The translations under genes were made by a program, and so were the position numbers. Source: Verrucomicrobiota bacterium (GTDB lineage Bacteria > Verrucomicrobiota > Verrucomicrobiia > Limisphaerales > UBA8199). From it: a stretch of 64,000 nt of DNA. The first letter of the stretch is position 1. Every line of letters begins with the position of its first letter. The stretch covers positions 1-64,000 of the forward strand of contig JAAYVL010000088.1 of NCBI GenBank assembly GCA_012517205.1, read 5' to 3'. Below the pieces are notes generated by a model that was given only the letters and a program-made list of their open reading frames with translations, was not told where the DNA came from and ran no database searches. Below, in pieces: positions 26,351 through 35,829 of this stretch.

Positions 26351-28093
26351 TTAAGGAACTTGCCGGAGCCGGAAAAAGGTCGCCGGATTTGTGTGGCCAA
26401 AAGTCGCAACAAACGATCTCCCTTCGATTGTTGGTGCCACTTCCACCGCAGACCAGGGGCTGGTCAGCGTCAATGCGGATTGCAGCTCAAAGGTATTAGC
26501 CGAGGTTGGCCAGGAAAGCTGGATATTGGTGGGGGGCGACAGTGCGATAGACAATCGCGGCAGTGGGGGCCGGGTATTGTAGGCCCCCAAATCAACCAGG
26601 CCGGCTCCTTTCCCAACTAACTTGGAATCAGCCCGCAATCGCAAACCGTCATCAGCCGTGAACGGCACGCCATCGGGGCCAAGCGGATCATCCAGGTTTA
26701 CGAATCCCGGATCTCCTCCATTGAGTGTTGGGTCTGGCTCCGGGAACCCGGTTTTTGCGTCATAGTTTGGAGCGCTCCCCGCGACGAAATTATTCTCCAG
26801 GGTCACGGTATTCGTCGGGCCGAGGAAACGGTACCATCCGACTTGATCGGGAGTAGTAGGGCCGGTGGCTTGCCCGCAATCCACAAAGATGTTGTTCCGA
26901 ATCACCGCGTTAGTGGCGTAGTCTCCAAGGTCAAAAATCAGCGGATGTTTTTCGACCTGGACAAGAGCGTTTGCCTGGCGGGCTACGCGCAGAAGGGTGT
27001 TATTCTCGAACGTGGTGTTTGGCATACGAATAGACAGCCAGCCCACGTCAACAAACACGTTATTTTTGATCCAAAAAGGACCGCTGACAGTTTTGTTATA
27101 TTTTTGGGCGTTAATAACGCCCATCATGTTAATGACAAAATTATTGCTGAATGTGATTCGCTCATATTTAACCGGCCAACAATCAAAGACATCGGGAGAA
27201 GGGATGAAGGTTCCCCAACCGTTATTTTGAAAGAGATTACGAACGAATTTGTGGTCCGCGCCCATGAAAAAGATCAGGTCCCAGCCATTGTTGTGCTCGA
27301 GGATATTAGCCTCAAAAAGATGGTTGCTGCCCTGCACAAACCAATACCGATAAGAGAGGTTGCTAAACCGATTGCTCCGAAACAGGCAATTGTCCGTTCC
27401 GTCGGCAAGGTACAGGCCATAGATCGCCGAACCCGTGAGGTAGGTGGGTTTGGGTCCGTCGGCTGCTATGGCGGAGGTCGCAAACACCAACGAAGTATCC
27501 GTTACCGAGCTGACCAAAAAGGACTTCTCGCCGTTGGCAAGAGCCACATTGGTTGCGCGGTAAAATTGCACGGTCATGCCCGGAACAAAACCAGCGGCCA
27601 GGAACCCGCCCGTAGAAGAGCTGATCTTATTCGGCGGCTCAAAGACCATGTCGTTGCGGACGGCCTGAATGCCATCTCGAACAGTGCAGTTGAGCAGTTC
27701 GAACCAATCCCCGGTCTTGGAAACGGCGACGTAAGCATCGGAGTTACTAGCGGAGGTAGCCCCGGTGATGTCAAAGCCGTCTACTGTTATAAATGGATGT
27801 TGAACCGTAAAACCTTTCATCGTCACCGTTCCAATGGCACGAAAGGTAATGCGGTTTTCCGGCGCGGTCCCCCCCCGAACAGTGGTGACTCGCTCGTCAA
27901 AGTGGCCAGATTGGACATAAACCGTGTCTCCCGCACTCATCGTATTGGCGGCCTTTTGGATCGTGCGCCACGGTTGAGCCTCATTGCCAGGAGAGTTATC
28001 CCCTCCGTTTGTAGATACGTAAAACGTGGCCGCGGGACCTTGCGGGGCCGAAACCACAACTAGTGCCGTTGCTAGAATTAAACGCGTCAACAT
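26351..28093 (-). CDS. Secreted right-handed parallel beta-helix protein
   Basis: 580 aa. Signal peptide 1-22 (cleaved after GPAA). The mature N-terminus TFYVSTNGGDNSPGNEAQPWRTIQKAA is the standard cap of pectate-lyase-like/DUF1565 beta-helices. It is followed by about a dozen coils with Asn ladders (NCLFRSNRFSNL, NTTFENNTLLRV, NAVIRNNIFVDCG). A tail (ADSKLVGKGAGLVDLGAY, about 490-507) closes the helix, and about 70 residues of a C-terminal beta module (TFELQSALTLTSPW ... FFRLRQVP) follow. Such proteins act as polysaccharide lyases, epimerases or depolymerases; no catalytic triad can be assigned by eye. One of three beta-helix genes in the cluster, consistent with C5-epimerase or lyase roles in polymer maturation. 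Confidence 0.82.
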   Translation of the reverse strand: MLTRLILATALVVVSAPQGPAATFYVSTNGGDNSPGNEAQPWRTIQKAANTMSAGDTVYVQSGHFDERVTTVRGGTAPENRITFRAIGTVTMKGFTVQHPFITVDGFDITGATSASNSDAYVAVSKTGDWFELLNCTVRDGIQAVRNDMVFEPPNKISSSTGGFLAAGFVPGMTVQFYRATNVALANGEKSFLVSSVTDTSLVFATSAIAADGPKPTYLTGSAIYGLYLADGTDNCLFRSNRFSNLSYRYWFVQGSNHLFEANILEHNNGWDLIFFMGADHKFVRNLFQNNGWGTFIPSPDVFDCWPVKYERITFSNNFVINMMGVINAQKYNKTVSGPFWIKNNVFVDVGWLSIRMPNTTFENNTLLRVARQANALVQVEKHPLIFDLGDYATNAVIRNNIFVDCGQATGPTTPDQVGWYRFLGPTNTVTLENNFVAGSAPNYDAKTGFPEPDPTLNGGDPGFVNLDDPLGPDGVPFTADDGLRLRADSKLVGKGAGLVDLGAYNTRPPLPRLSIALSPPTNIQLSWPTSANTFELQSALTLTSPWSAVEVAPTIEGRSFVATFGHTNPATFFRLRQVP

Positions 28094-28162
28094 GCCTGTT
28101 TTGTAACTGAAGCGTATGTAGTTAAAAAAGCGTCCAGAACCTTGTTCTTCTCCGTCACCGCA

Positions 28163-29410
28163 TTAAAAATCGAATTGCAACCAAAGCCTCCATTGGGGAC
28201 GCCAGAAAGCGGGAGGCAGTCGCGGAGCGATCCGCCGATACCAAAGCTTGTGATAACCGAATTCCATCGCCTTTCGGAAAAGGATAAAAATCGCCAGCTT
28301 TAATCCAACCTGGGCACCACAGCGGCGTACGCGGAAGGTAAAGGTACCATACTCTCTAGCCCCAAGCCGGATTTTGTAGTCGTAATGCGCCAGTCCGCCT
28401 TCCAAATAGCGTTTACCCTCCTCAATTCCTCTTTCGATCAGGGTGACTAACCCCGTCGGGCCTAGACTAAATCGGTCCCATTTCGGAGCGATCGCCCGTG
28501 CGGGCAGTTCCCAGTAGTAGCGGTCGCCAAAGGCATAGGTGTATTGATTGGCAATCACTTCTTCATTCGCCACGATGCGAACGAATCTTACCCGGTTCAA
28601 GGCTGCTTGTGCCCGGACGAGTGCCCGGTTGAACTCCAAAGCTTTCGGCCAGGCCCCGAAATGCCCCGTCTTCCCTTCCGCTGCCCATTGGGCTGCATGC
28701 TGTTGCGCAAAGCATTCAAACTCGGATTCCGCCTTTGAAAGCTCAGTAATGACTTCAACCCGGGTTTCGTATTCCTTTTTCAACAGGCGCAACTCATACT
28801 TTCGGCGGTTTTTACGTTCGTTCTTGCTCAGCGCCCCGTAATACGCCTCCATGTTCGCAGGCAACTCAAAGACACTATGCACTCCCCGCAAGCTCTCAAG
28901 GTTGCGAGTCAAGTCATGTCGAAGTTTACACGCTCTTTGTAGTGGTTCGGCCAGATTTAGGCGCTCCGAAATGGGTCCCAGGCTGACAAGATCGCAACCG
29001 TCTTCCGCCAGTAATCTTTTGAAGAGTTGCTCGAATATCGTCTCCGTAAAGGCCGGGTCGAGCGGCGGATCAAACACTTTCGGAGGTATGTTGGCACCCA
29101 CCAGGCGCGCGACTTTGAGTCGTAATAGTCCAAGACGAACGGTCTCAATATAGATCGGGAGCAGTCCCACAATCCGTTCATTCACGCGCCAGACAAAGAG
29201 CCGCAACGCCTTTCGCTCCCCATAGAATTGCCACCAGATCCGACACCAATCGAAAGTCATGTAAATGCTGCCTCCCAACCTGGCAGCACTGTCATCCCAT
29301 TGCGGCTGCAAATGCCGGACATCTTCAAAGCTGCAGAAAATCTCCCAGGACAAAGCACTGCCCTCGGCACATGCCTCGATGGACCGATCGTTAAGAAGTA
29401 CGGTATTCAA
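28163..29410 (-). CDS. GNAT-family acetyltransferase-like protein, CelD/BcsL type
   Basis: 415 aa, cytoplasmic. The N-terminal part (WEIFCSFEDVRHLQPQWDDSA, SIYMTFDWCRIWWQFYG, LRLFVWRVNERIVGLLPIYI) is the typical entry of the CelD/BcsL acetyltransferase-like family. The C-terminal half has the FemAB-like GNAT core (SKNERKNRRKYELRLLKKEY, VRFVRIVANEEVIANQYTYAFGDRYYWELPARA, GLVTLIERGIEEGKRYLEGGLAHYDYK). Members in exopolysaccharide clusters probably transfer an acyl or aminoacyl group to a sugar precursor. It lies between two beta-helix genes in the same orientation with short gaps. Substrate unknown. Confidence 0.8.
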   Translation of the reverse strand: MNTVLLNDRSIEACAEGSALSWEIFCSFEDVRHLQPQWDDSAARLGGSIYMTFDWCRIWWQFYGERKALRLFVWRVNERIVGLLPIYIETVRLGLLRLKVARLVGANIPPKVFDPPLDPAFTETIFEQLFKRLLAEDGCDLVSLGPISERLNLAEPLQRACKLRHDLTRNLESLRGVHSVFELPANMEAYYGALSKNERKNRRKYELRLLKKEYETRVEVITELSKAESEFECFAQQHAAQWAAEGKTGHFGAWPKALEFNRALVRAQAALNRVRFVRIVANEEVIANQYTYAFGDRYYWELPARAIAPKWDRFSLGPTGLVTLIERGIEEGKRYLEGGLAHYDYKIRLGAREYGTFTFRVRRCGAQVGLKLAIFILFRKAMEFGYHKLWYRRIAPRLPPAFWRPQWRLWLQFDF

Positions 29411-29495
29411 CAGGTTGGCTCAAATACCGGGGCGATTCCGGCCGTGCTCCATCGAGGGACGGCGGGACTGGCTGGAGAGGCGTCGCGCCGGCACT

Positions 29496-30986
29496 CTAGG
29501 GATGAACGACTATACCCTTAAAACTCGGAGGCAATACTACTCGGTTTTCGGAAGCAACGAATTGCATTGCGCCAATGTCCCAATTCCCAGAAACGGGACG
29601 AGCATTCCCGGTATGATCCCTGGAAAAATAGTTGCTCAAATTGACTCCCTTGTTTCGCAAAGGAGCATCCTGACGGAGCCGAAAGTCATGTTGTCGAATA
29701 TCTTGGAAGCAATCACTTCCACCGTTAATCCCGTGGGGCTCATACCATCGCTGGTTAGTTTGAGGCAACCCGGCTCTTTTGGGACTACCGTCCAAGGCGG
29801 CCACATAATTAAAATCCACCTTCCACGTATTCGTTACGATACTGGAGCCATCACCAACCGAATACCAACCGCTTTGGTCATTCTTTCCGCACCCAAGGAA
29901 GACATTGTTCAGAATCTGAGCATTCGTCGCATTGTTGCGGCCACTTTCGGCCCAGTTAATGATGATTGCTCCGCCTGACGCATTCGTCCAGATTTGGTAA
30001 AACACATTGTTGTGCCACCGTACTGATGGAATCCCGCACTCTCCTTTTAATAATCCAAAAAAGATATTGTTGCGAATATCCCAATTGTGAATCTCATGAT
30101 TCAGATTTTGTTCCAGTTGACAAATTTGCGCTATATCGACGTCCGTCGGGTTGTAATTGTAACCGAATACGTTTTCCTCGATAATCATGTGTTTCGATGC
30201 ATGGCCGTTTAGTCCAAATGTTTGGAAACAGTCCATGTGGTTTCCGCTGTTGGGGGTATCCTCGAAGCCGATGCAAATATTCCCCCGCACTGTGTTTGAG
30301 ACTCCAAATACATGGAAGTAATCCGCATCCCGAATATCCCGCATGCGGTTGTTTACGACCAAATTATTCGTCCCCATCAAGATAATACAAACGGTGTTGT
30401 AAATGTGGGCAATGGAATTGTTCGTAATAGTTACCCTGCTCGCCACATTGGGATCAATCGGAGTCTGGGACCCGAAATCCCAATTAACAGCCCGGACTGA
30501 ATCTGCGTACGCAGTGTCAATTTGGTTTCCCTCAATATAGGCCCCGTGAGCGCCCCTTCGCAGGTCAATCGCGCCCGTAAATTTAGTAGTTAGTCCGGTA
30601 AGTATAAAGTTTCGTATCCGGACATTTGGCGATGCTATTTGGAACTGGGCGTTCGTTGCTACCCCCTGGCCGTCAAACGTTACGCAGGCCCCTGCTGATA
30701 CCTTATGGCAGATTTTGACGCACTCCCCGTAGTTGCCTGAACCTATCAAAACCGTATCTCCTGCTCCAGCGACATCGGCTGCTTTTTGAATGGTTCGCCA
30801 GGGAGCCGTCTGCGCCCCAGAGTTGGCGTCATTTCCGGAAAGAGCCACGTAGTAGGTGGCGGCCTCTACCAGGGGATTTCCCCAGAGCATCAGCCCCCCA
30901 AAAACGAGCGGGAAGAGGGCTCGCTTCAAGTCCGTATATAATATTATAATCCCGCAGGATCGAAAACTTAAGCACATCACGCGCAT
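29496..30986 (-). CDS. Secreted right-handed parallel beta-helix protein
   Basis: 496 aa from the ATG at 30986; GTG at 30992 and ATG at 30977 are alternatives. A hydrophobic stretch (ALFPLVFGGLMLWGNPLVEA) ends in a likely cleavage site, but about 20 residues precede it, so the true start may be further in. The cap ATYYVALSGNDANSGAQTAPWRTIQKAADVAGAGDTV is shared with the beta-helix protein at 26351-28093 (the same WRTIQKAA), so the two are paralogues. Asn-rich coils follow (NTVRGNICIGFEDTPNSGNHMDC, NAQILNNVFLGCGKN) and a closing DIGAMQF. It lacks the C-terminal beta module of its neighbours. Likely polysaccharide lyase or epimerase fold; activity not assignable. Confidence 0.8.
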   Translation of the reverse strand: MRVMCLSFRSCGIIILYTDLKRALFPLVFGGLMLWGNPLVEAATYYVALSGNDANSGAQTAPWRTIQKAADVAGAGDTVLIGSGNYGECVKICHKVSAGACVTFDGQGVATNAQFQIASPNVRIRNFILTGLTTKFTGAIDLRRGAHGAYIEGNQIDTAYADSVRAVNWDFGSQTPIDPNVASRVTITNNSIAHIYNTVCIILMGTNNLVVNNRMRDIRDADYFHVFGVSNTVRGNICIGFEDTPNSGNHMDCFQTFGLNGHASKHMIIEENVFGYNYNPTDVDIAQICQLEQNLNHEIHNWDIRNNIFFGLLKGECGIPSVRWHNNVFYQIWTNASGGAIIINWAESGRNNATNAQILNNVFLGCGKNDQSGWYSVGDGSSIVTNTWKVDFNYVAALDGSPKRAGLPQTNQRWYEPHGINGGSDCFQDIRQHDFRLRQDAPLRNKGVNLSNYFSRDHTGNARPVSGNWDIGAMQFVASENRVVLPPSFKGIVVHP

Positions 30987-31105
30987 AGCCACAGGGTATT
31001 ACAGCATGTTCTGTTCCGAAAAAACCCGATCCGTTTTTGTTCGCGGATGATAAGCCCCGGGTGATTCGTGGAAAATCCTGTAGGGTTTTTTGTCAACATT
31101 GTCTG

Positions 31106-32539
31106 CTATTTCGACAGGGCAGTAAGTTTACACTGCGGGCAATCCACATCGGACAGCGACGGCTCCACATCATTGCCGCTTTCATGCTCCGGCATCGGCG
31201 CCGCAGAAGGTGATCGGGAAAACTCAGCGCGGGACGACAAGACGAACCCCGAGGCCACAAGGGTCCAGAACAGGTAATCCAGTTGTTTGGCAAAAACCAG
31301 CACATTGGTCATCATCCAGACCTGGACGAAGGCTGCGGCAAAGAGACAGGCCTGCAATTCACGATTGGGATTCCCGGGATTGCGGGCTGCAATCAACATC
31401 GGAACCAAGGCCTTCAGGTAAAGCACCAGGGTCGCTAACAGCCCCACATATCCGGATTGAAACAAAGCATAAGCGAAATGATTATCCCAGCTCTCAATCT
31501 TCTGGTAACGGCCCCGGTAGGAAAGTTCTCGCTCGATCTCCATCACGCTGCCAGCTCCCGGCCCATAGCCAAACAGCATTGTCCAGGCAGATTTGGAAAC
31601 TTCGCTGGCGGCCACACGCCATAGTTCCAACCGGTATTGAAACGTGCCTCCTTTGAACGAATCAGTGTCAGCCGTGTCTTTGGCAAAACCACCGATGGTT
31701 TCCAGCACTCCCGGGCGGACGACTAAAATCAAGCCGGCGATTACGCCGATAATCGCGAGCCGCGACCGAATTTTTGTGGAGCCCAGGAAAGCCAGGATGA
31801 CGAATGCAAGCGCCAGTCCAAGCCACGGACCGCGGCTGAAAGAAAAATAACACCCAGCAACCAAGAGACTCAGCGTTCCCCAAAAAACCGCACCTCCTTC
31901 GTCCACTCGCTTCCGGGAACGCAGCGGCAGAAAGCTTAACGGCACGCCCATGGCCAGCGCAGTTCCCAGCAGGATCCGATGCTGAAATGTTGATAAGATA
32001 TCGCGGAATTGAACATCTTCCCGGGCATAACCGGGGATATAGCGGTCCACTGGATTAAACCCGGTATAGCGTTCAATAACCGCAAACACCGCAACTACGA
32101 GCAGGCCCAGCCAGGCAGCGCGCAAAACCCGGAGCACGTCTTCGCGGGTCTTCAGGCTTGTTGCCGTTATGATGTAGGCAGCAAATACTTCGAGCACGAA
32201 GTCCAACACCCGCTTCAAGCTAATGACAAAATCAATTTGGGTCCCGGCAAGGGACACCAGGTTAGCCATGGCCCAAAAAGCAAAATAGCCGAGCAACGGC
32301 ACCGACGCTAATTTGGCCATCCCTCCCTTGCGAATCCAGGCAATCAGGACCAAAATCAGGAGCAGGCGGTGAATCGTGAGTTCTGGTAATGAGCCGGGCA
32401 GATCAATCCGCAGGAATGTGGTCATCGAAACCCAGATGAACATCGCGCAACTTAATCCCCGGATAAAGTCCCGCTGGAGTTGAAGCCAGACTACGGCAGC
32501 CAGCAGCAAAATGAATACGATTATGCCGATTGAAGACAC
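31106..32539 (-). CDS. O-antigen ligase/Wzy-like polysaccharide polymerase
   Basis: 477 aa, polytopic with about ten to twelve hydrophobic segments. The large periplasmic loop expected for Wzy/WaaL follows YCFSRGP-type residues: SFSRGPWLGLALAFVILAFLG, then FQYRLELWRVAASEVSKSAWTMLFGYGPGAGS and a conserved HFAYALFQSGYVGLLATLVLYL, which match the Wzy_C domain. It should polymerise lipid-linked repeat units in the periplasm. It sits one gene from the Wzx flippase, as usual for a Wzx/Wzy pathway. The last 50 residues (from SSRAEFSRSPSAAP) are a polar cytoplasmic tail with two Cys (CPQC). Gap of 113 nt to the downstream beta-helix gene contains no gene. Confidence 0.85.
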   Translation of the reverse strand: MSSIGIIVFILLLAAVVWLQLQRDFIRGLSCAMFIWVSMTTFLRIDLPGSLPELTIHRLLLILVLIAWIRKGGMAKLASVPLLGYFAFWAMANLVSLAGTQIDFVISLKRVLDFVLEVFAAYIITATSLKTREDVLRVLRAAWLGLLVVAVFAVIERYTGFNPVDRYIPGYAREDVQFRDILSTFQHRILLGTALAMGVPLSFLPLRSRKRVDEGGAVFWGTLSLLVAGCYFSFSRGPWLGLALAFVILAFLGSTKIRSRLAIIGVIAGLILVVRPGVLETIGGFAKDTADTDSFKGGTFQYRLELWRVAASEVSKSAWTMLFGYGPGAGSVMEIERELSYRGRYQKIESWDNHFAYALFQSGYVGLLATLVLYLKALVPMLIAARNPGNPNRELQACLFAAAFVQVWMMTNVLVFAKQLDYLFWTLVASGFVLSSRAEFSRSPSAAPMPEHESGNDVEPSLSDVDCPQCKLTALSK

Positions 32540-32651
32540 AACTCAGAAAAGCTTGGAAACCTATTGAACCACGGTTGTTTTTCTTTGTCCGTGTTCCGTT
32601 AGTTTTTTCCGGGGAACCGCCCCGTGCCCGTGAAAATCTTTCTCAAGTATT

Positions 32652-33347
32652 TCATTTAGGCGTCAGCAAATGCATGCTGGTTTTCGGATCTACGGGGCTT
32701 GCCATTTCCTCGAAGACCCCTTGGAAGCTCTCGACGGGCCGGGTCCACCACTGGCTGCGAATCACGGCAGTTTGAATCTCCTCGCTAAAGCGAAATCGGA
32801 TCAATCTAGCGGGACTTCCGGCAACAATTGCGAAGTTTGGCACATCCTTGGTCACCACGGCTCCGGCACCAATAACCGCCCCGATGCCAATCCGAGTGCA
32901 TCCAGGCAGAATGAAGGCACGCTCTCCCACCCAGGCATCGTGCTCAATTGTAAGATCGGCAATAGGCAGATTGTCGCGAGGAATCCATTTGAGTTTGCTA
33001 TTAAAGAAAAATGGATGCGTAGAAATCCCGCTCACGGGATGATTCCGGCGAACCACTGAAATACCACTTGCTAAAGACACGTAGCGCCCGATCACAGTCT
33101 TCCCGGGGAAGGTGCCGGGAACAAAACAGCAGCCATAACTATACGCGCCAATCGTCACCCCGTAGCGGCGTCGCATAATTTCGCGCGCAGTCTCAGAGTA
33201 AAACTGGCCTCGTTCCAGCCGCAGGCCAGCCATGAGACACAGCCGACGAACCTTCGGCACCTTTGACAAGAGGACCAGTAACCCGCTCAACGAGCACCGG
33301 TTCAATTCGTGAGCGCAACGAGGCGCATTTTTGTGGGAATGGTTCAT
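32652..33347 (-). CDS. CatB-type O-acetyltransferase (left-handed beta-helix)
   Basis: 231 aa from the ATG at 33347, which lies 7 nt after the wzx stop codon; an earlier in-frame ATG overlaps wzx. The hexapeptide-repeat domain covers about 60-190: VTIGAYSYG, GKTVIGRYVSLASGISVVRRNHPV, LTIEHDAWVGERAFILPGCTRIGIGAVIGAGAVVTKDV, with the catalytic-type His in RRNHPVSGISTHPFFF. The FAIVAGSPARLIRFRF segment closes the domain in the manner of XAT/CatB enzymes. Acetyl-CoA-dependent O-acetylation of a sugar of the repeat unit is the likely role. Translationally close to wzx and in the same orientation as the cluster. Confidence 0.87.
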   Translation of the reverse strand: MNHSHKNAPRCAHELNRCSLSGLLVLLSKVPKVRRLCLMAGLRLERGQFYSETAREIMRRRYGVTIGAYSYGCCFVPGTFPGKTVIGRYVSLASGISVVRRNHPVSGISTHPFFFNSKLKWIPRDNLPIADLTIEHDAWVGERAFILPGCTRIGIGAVIGAGAVVTKDVPNFAIVAGSPARLIRFRFSEEIQTAVIRSQWWTRPVESFQGVFEEMASPVDPKTSMHLLTPK

Positions 33348-33354
33348 GGGACTA

Positions 33355-34848
33355 TTAGTTTGCCGGGTGTGCAAATCGCCAGAGGTATCTCCTCACAGAA
33401 GGTTGCCGATACGCGGAAAAAGCGAACGTGCCAAGGACCACGCCGGTGGCAACGCCCAGCCAAACCAATTCTACCAACGGCCGAATACCCTGGAAAAAAA
33501 ACCTCATCACCAGCCATAATCCAACAAATGGAGCTGCGACCAACAACCCACGCAGCCAGAGAGCGAGGTATGTCTTGATTTCCAGCCCGGTTACGGTTCG
33601 CAACTGCGCCAGTTGGAGCCCGTAGGCCAGCAACATCGCAGCCACGGGAGTGCTCGCTGCCCCGGTCAACCCACCGAACCGAATGGCGGGCCATAGCAGC
33701 GCGACTACCAGGAATGCTCGCAAAAGCGAAAAGCGGCGGAGCAGGGCGGGTTTGCCTACCGCCAGATATACCGTTGCAATAGGTACGCTGCTGACCAATA
33801 GCACCTCGTTGGCAAATAACAGAGCCAGAGCCAACCCTCCCGCAGCATACCTGGGGCCGTAGAGCGCCTCCATCACCTGGCTGCCAAATAAAGCCATGAA
33901 GGCGCTTGCCGGGACCCCTGCCAGCGCCAGAAAAGTGGTCACTTTCAATATGCCTTGGTTCACTCGCCCGGGATCTTTTTGAATTTCGGAAAAAGCGGGC
34001 ATCAACAGGTCCACCATTTGATTACTGAACATGGAGGCCATACGGGCAAGACCGAGGGCCATGGCAAATATTCCCAAATCAGCTTTGGAACCCAGTTTAC
34101 CCAAGGCAAACGTGCTGCCCTCGGTATAGACTAACATGAGCGCCGGCAAGCCGAACATTCCTCCCGCAAAACGCAAGAGCGCCCGGCGGTTTTCCGGATC
34201 AAACTGCAGGCCAGGCCGGAAGGGACAAACCAAGTAGGAAATCAGGCACCGGGCGGTACCTTCTACGGCAAAGCCGAGGACCAAGGCCCACACACCGCGC
34301 AGGTAAAACCCCAAGGTGATGGCAGTAAGCACTCCAATCACACCGCCCCCCTGCTGAATGAGAACCCACTTGGAATAGCGCATCTGCTTGACTGCTACGA
34401 ACGCCCCCGCACTAAGGGCAGCTTGTGCCAGGACACTGAGGAAAGCCACGCGGAGCAGGCGCTCCAACTCGGGAGCCTCGTAGAAGCGCGCAATCCAGGG
34501 CGCCGAGACGAACGCCAGCAAGTATAGCCCAAGCCCGCGCGCGACCGATAGCCACCAAGCGCCATTAAGGAATGTGCGCTCAGCCCCACGCGGATTTTGC
34601 ACCACTGACTCCTTGATCCCGATTCCGGTGAGAACTTGGAACAGGGAGCAGACGGAGAGGACGATGGCCATCAACCCGAAGGCTTCCGGCGCGAGGAGTC
34701 GGGCCAGAATGATATTGCGGAGAAACCGCAGGCCTTGGTCGGCGACGGTGCCAATTGCCAGCCAGGCGCCTCCTCGAAAGAGGCGATGGCGCAGCCCATC
34801 TCCAACTTGCAAGCCCCTAAGAAACTTCTTCATCGCGTCATGCCGCAT
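33355..34848 (-). CDS. wzx: Wzx-type oligosaccharide flippase (MOP superfamily)
   Basis: 497 aa with about 12-14 hydrophobic segments. Polysaccharide-synthesis signatures: the N-terminal GGAWLAIGTVADQGLRFLRNIILARLLAPEAFGLMAIVLSV, then NGAWWLSVARGLGLYLL, and a central LGIFAMALGLARMASMFSNQMVDLLMPAFSEIQ typical of Wzx/RfbX proteins. It would flip undecaprenyl-linked repeat units across the inner membrane. The ATG directly follows the TAA of the glycosyltransferase gene, pointing to translational coupling. Wzy polymerase is encoded two genes downstream, and Wzc and the export lipoprotein upstream. Confidence 0.9.
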   Translation of the reverse strand: MRHDAMKKFLRGLQVGDGLRHRLFRGGAWLAIGTVADQGLRFLRNIILARLLAPEAFGLMAIVLSVCSLFQVLTGIGIKESVVQNPRGAERTFLNGAWWLSVARGLGLYLLAFVSAPWIARFYEAPELERLLRVAFLSVLAQAALSAGAFVAVKQMRYSKWVLIQQGGGVIGVLTAITLGFYLRGVWALVLGFAVEGTARCLISYLVCPFRPGLQFDPENRRALLRFAGGMFGLPALMLVYTEGSTFALGKLGSKADLGIFAMALGLARMASMFSNQMVDLLMPAFSEIQKDPGRVNQGILKVTTFLALAGVPASAFMALFGSQVMEALYGPRYAAGGLALALLFANEVLLVSSVPIATVYLAVGKPALLRRFSLLRAFLVVALLWPAIRFGGLTGAASTPVAAMLLAYGLQLAQLRTVTGLEIKTYLALWLRGLLVAAPFVGLWLVMRFFFQGIRPLVELVWLGVATGVVLGTFAFSAYRQPSVRRYLWRFAHPAN

Positions 34849-35829
34849 TTATGCCGCGATCTGCGCCCGCTTCACTCCAAGCGCCCACCCAATCAACGTG
34901 CGGTACTTGAAGAACGCCGCATCCAGTTCTCCGTGTGCCGGCCGCCGCGCTGCCAATCGCGCAACGCTCATCAGGGTTAATATGAGCAACCGCACTATCG
35001 CCGCTATCAACGTCCCGACACGATATAAAAGCGCCCCCAACCCACCTTGATACTTCCGGATTAGTTTCGCAATGGATTCGGACTTCATCAGGATCGAGAA
35101 TCCGCTGGGGGCTTTCTCGCTGGCGCCGCCACACACATGAACAATCTTCGCCTCGCTCAAATAGTAGAGCTTCCAGCCGACGTCCCGGATCGCCCGGCAA
35201 AGATCTACGTCCTCGGCATACATAAAGTACCGCTCATCGAACCAGCCAACCCGTTCGAGCGCTTGCTTGCGACACAGGAGGCACCCGCCATAAAGTTTGA
35301 TGGCGTAGCCGCTGTGGTTGGGATCATGGTAAGGCAGCCACCGTTTGAGCCACTGCCGGGTCCCCGTGGACATGAACAGGGAATGGAGAAACTCTTTCCA
35401 GGGCGTCGGAAAATACTGCAAGCCCAATTCCTGCACTTCGCCGTTCGGGTACAGCATTTTACAGCCGAGTGCGCCAACATTGGGATTGCGGCGAAGAAAC
35501 TCAACCATCCGCTCGAGCGCATTTTCGCATAGAACCGTGTCCGGGTTTAAGAACAGGACGAAGTCGGACTTGACTAGCGACCGGGCCAGGTTGTTGGCCT
35601 TGCCGAAACCAAGATTGGTCCCGGAATTGATGACCTGAAACTGTGGGAAAGCGCGTTCGGCCATTTCCCGGCTGCCATCCCGCGAGGCGTTATCAATTAC
35701 GATGACCTGCAGATTCAGTCCCCCGCCGTGAGCGACGATGGAGGCAAGGCAGTCGTTCAACAACTTTCCGCCATTCCAGTTGACGATAACGATTGATAAA
35801 TCGGCCGACGGAAGCGTGGGCGTTGTCAT
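34849..35829 (-). CDS. Family 2 glycosyltransferase (rhamnosyltransferase-like)
   Basis: 326 aa using the ATG at 35829, which overlaps the stop of the upstream FemAB gene in an ATGA arrangement; a start 42 nt further up would add 14 residues. GT2 features: LSIVIVNWNGGKLLNDCL, VIVIDNASRDGS, LGFGKANN, FLFLNPDT-like LFLNPDTVL (the DxD-equivalent), and GYAIKLYGGCLLCRKQALERVGWFDERYFMYAEDVDLCRAIRD (acceptor and catalytic region with the ED motif). This pattern is typical of rhamnosyltransferase/WbbL-like enzymes. A hydrophobic segment near 285-305 could anchor it to the membrane. Sugar and acceptor are unknown. Confidence 0.9.
   Translation of the reverse strand: MTTPTLPSADLSIVIVNWNGGKLLNDCLASIVAHGGGLNLQVIVIDNASRDGSREMAERAFPQFQVINSGTNLGFGKANNLARSLVKSDFVLFLNPDTVLCENALERMVEFLRRNPNVGALGCKMLYPNGEVQELGLQYFPTPWKEFLHSLFMSTGTRQWLKRWLPYHDPNHSGYAIKLYGGCLLCRKQALERVGWFDERYFMYAEDVDLCRAIRDVGWKLYYLSEAKIVHVCGGASEKAPSGFSILMKSESIAKLIRKYQGGLGALLYRVGTLIAAIVRLLILTLMSVARLAARRPAHGELDAAFFKYRTLIGWALGVKRAQIAA

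Noticed and set aside
26843-28063. Plus-strand frame of 406 codons opposite the beta-helix gene
   Set aside because: The minus frame has a signal peptide and beta-helix motifs; the plus frame has no recognisable domain.
31020-31105. A -35-like TTGACA on the minus strand near 31095 as a promoter for the beta-helix gene
   Set aside because: No acceptable -10 box at 16-18 nt distance.
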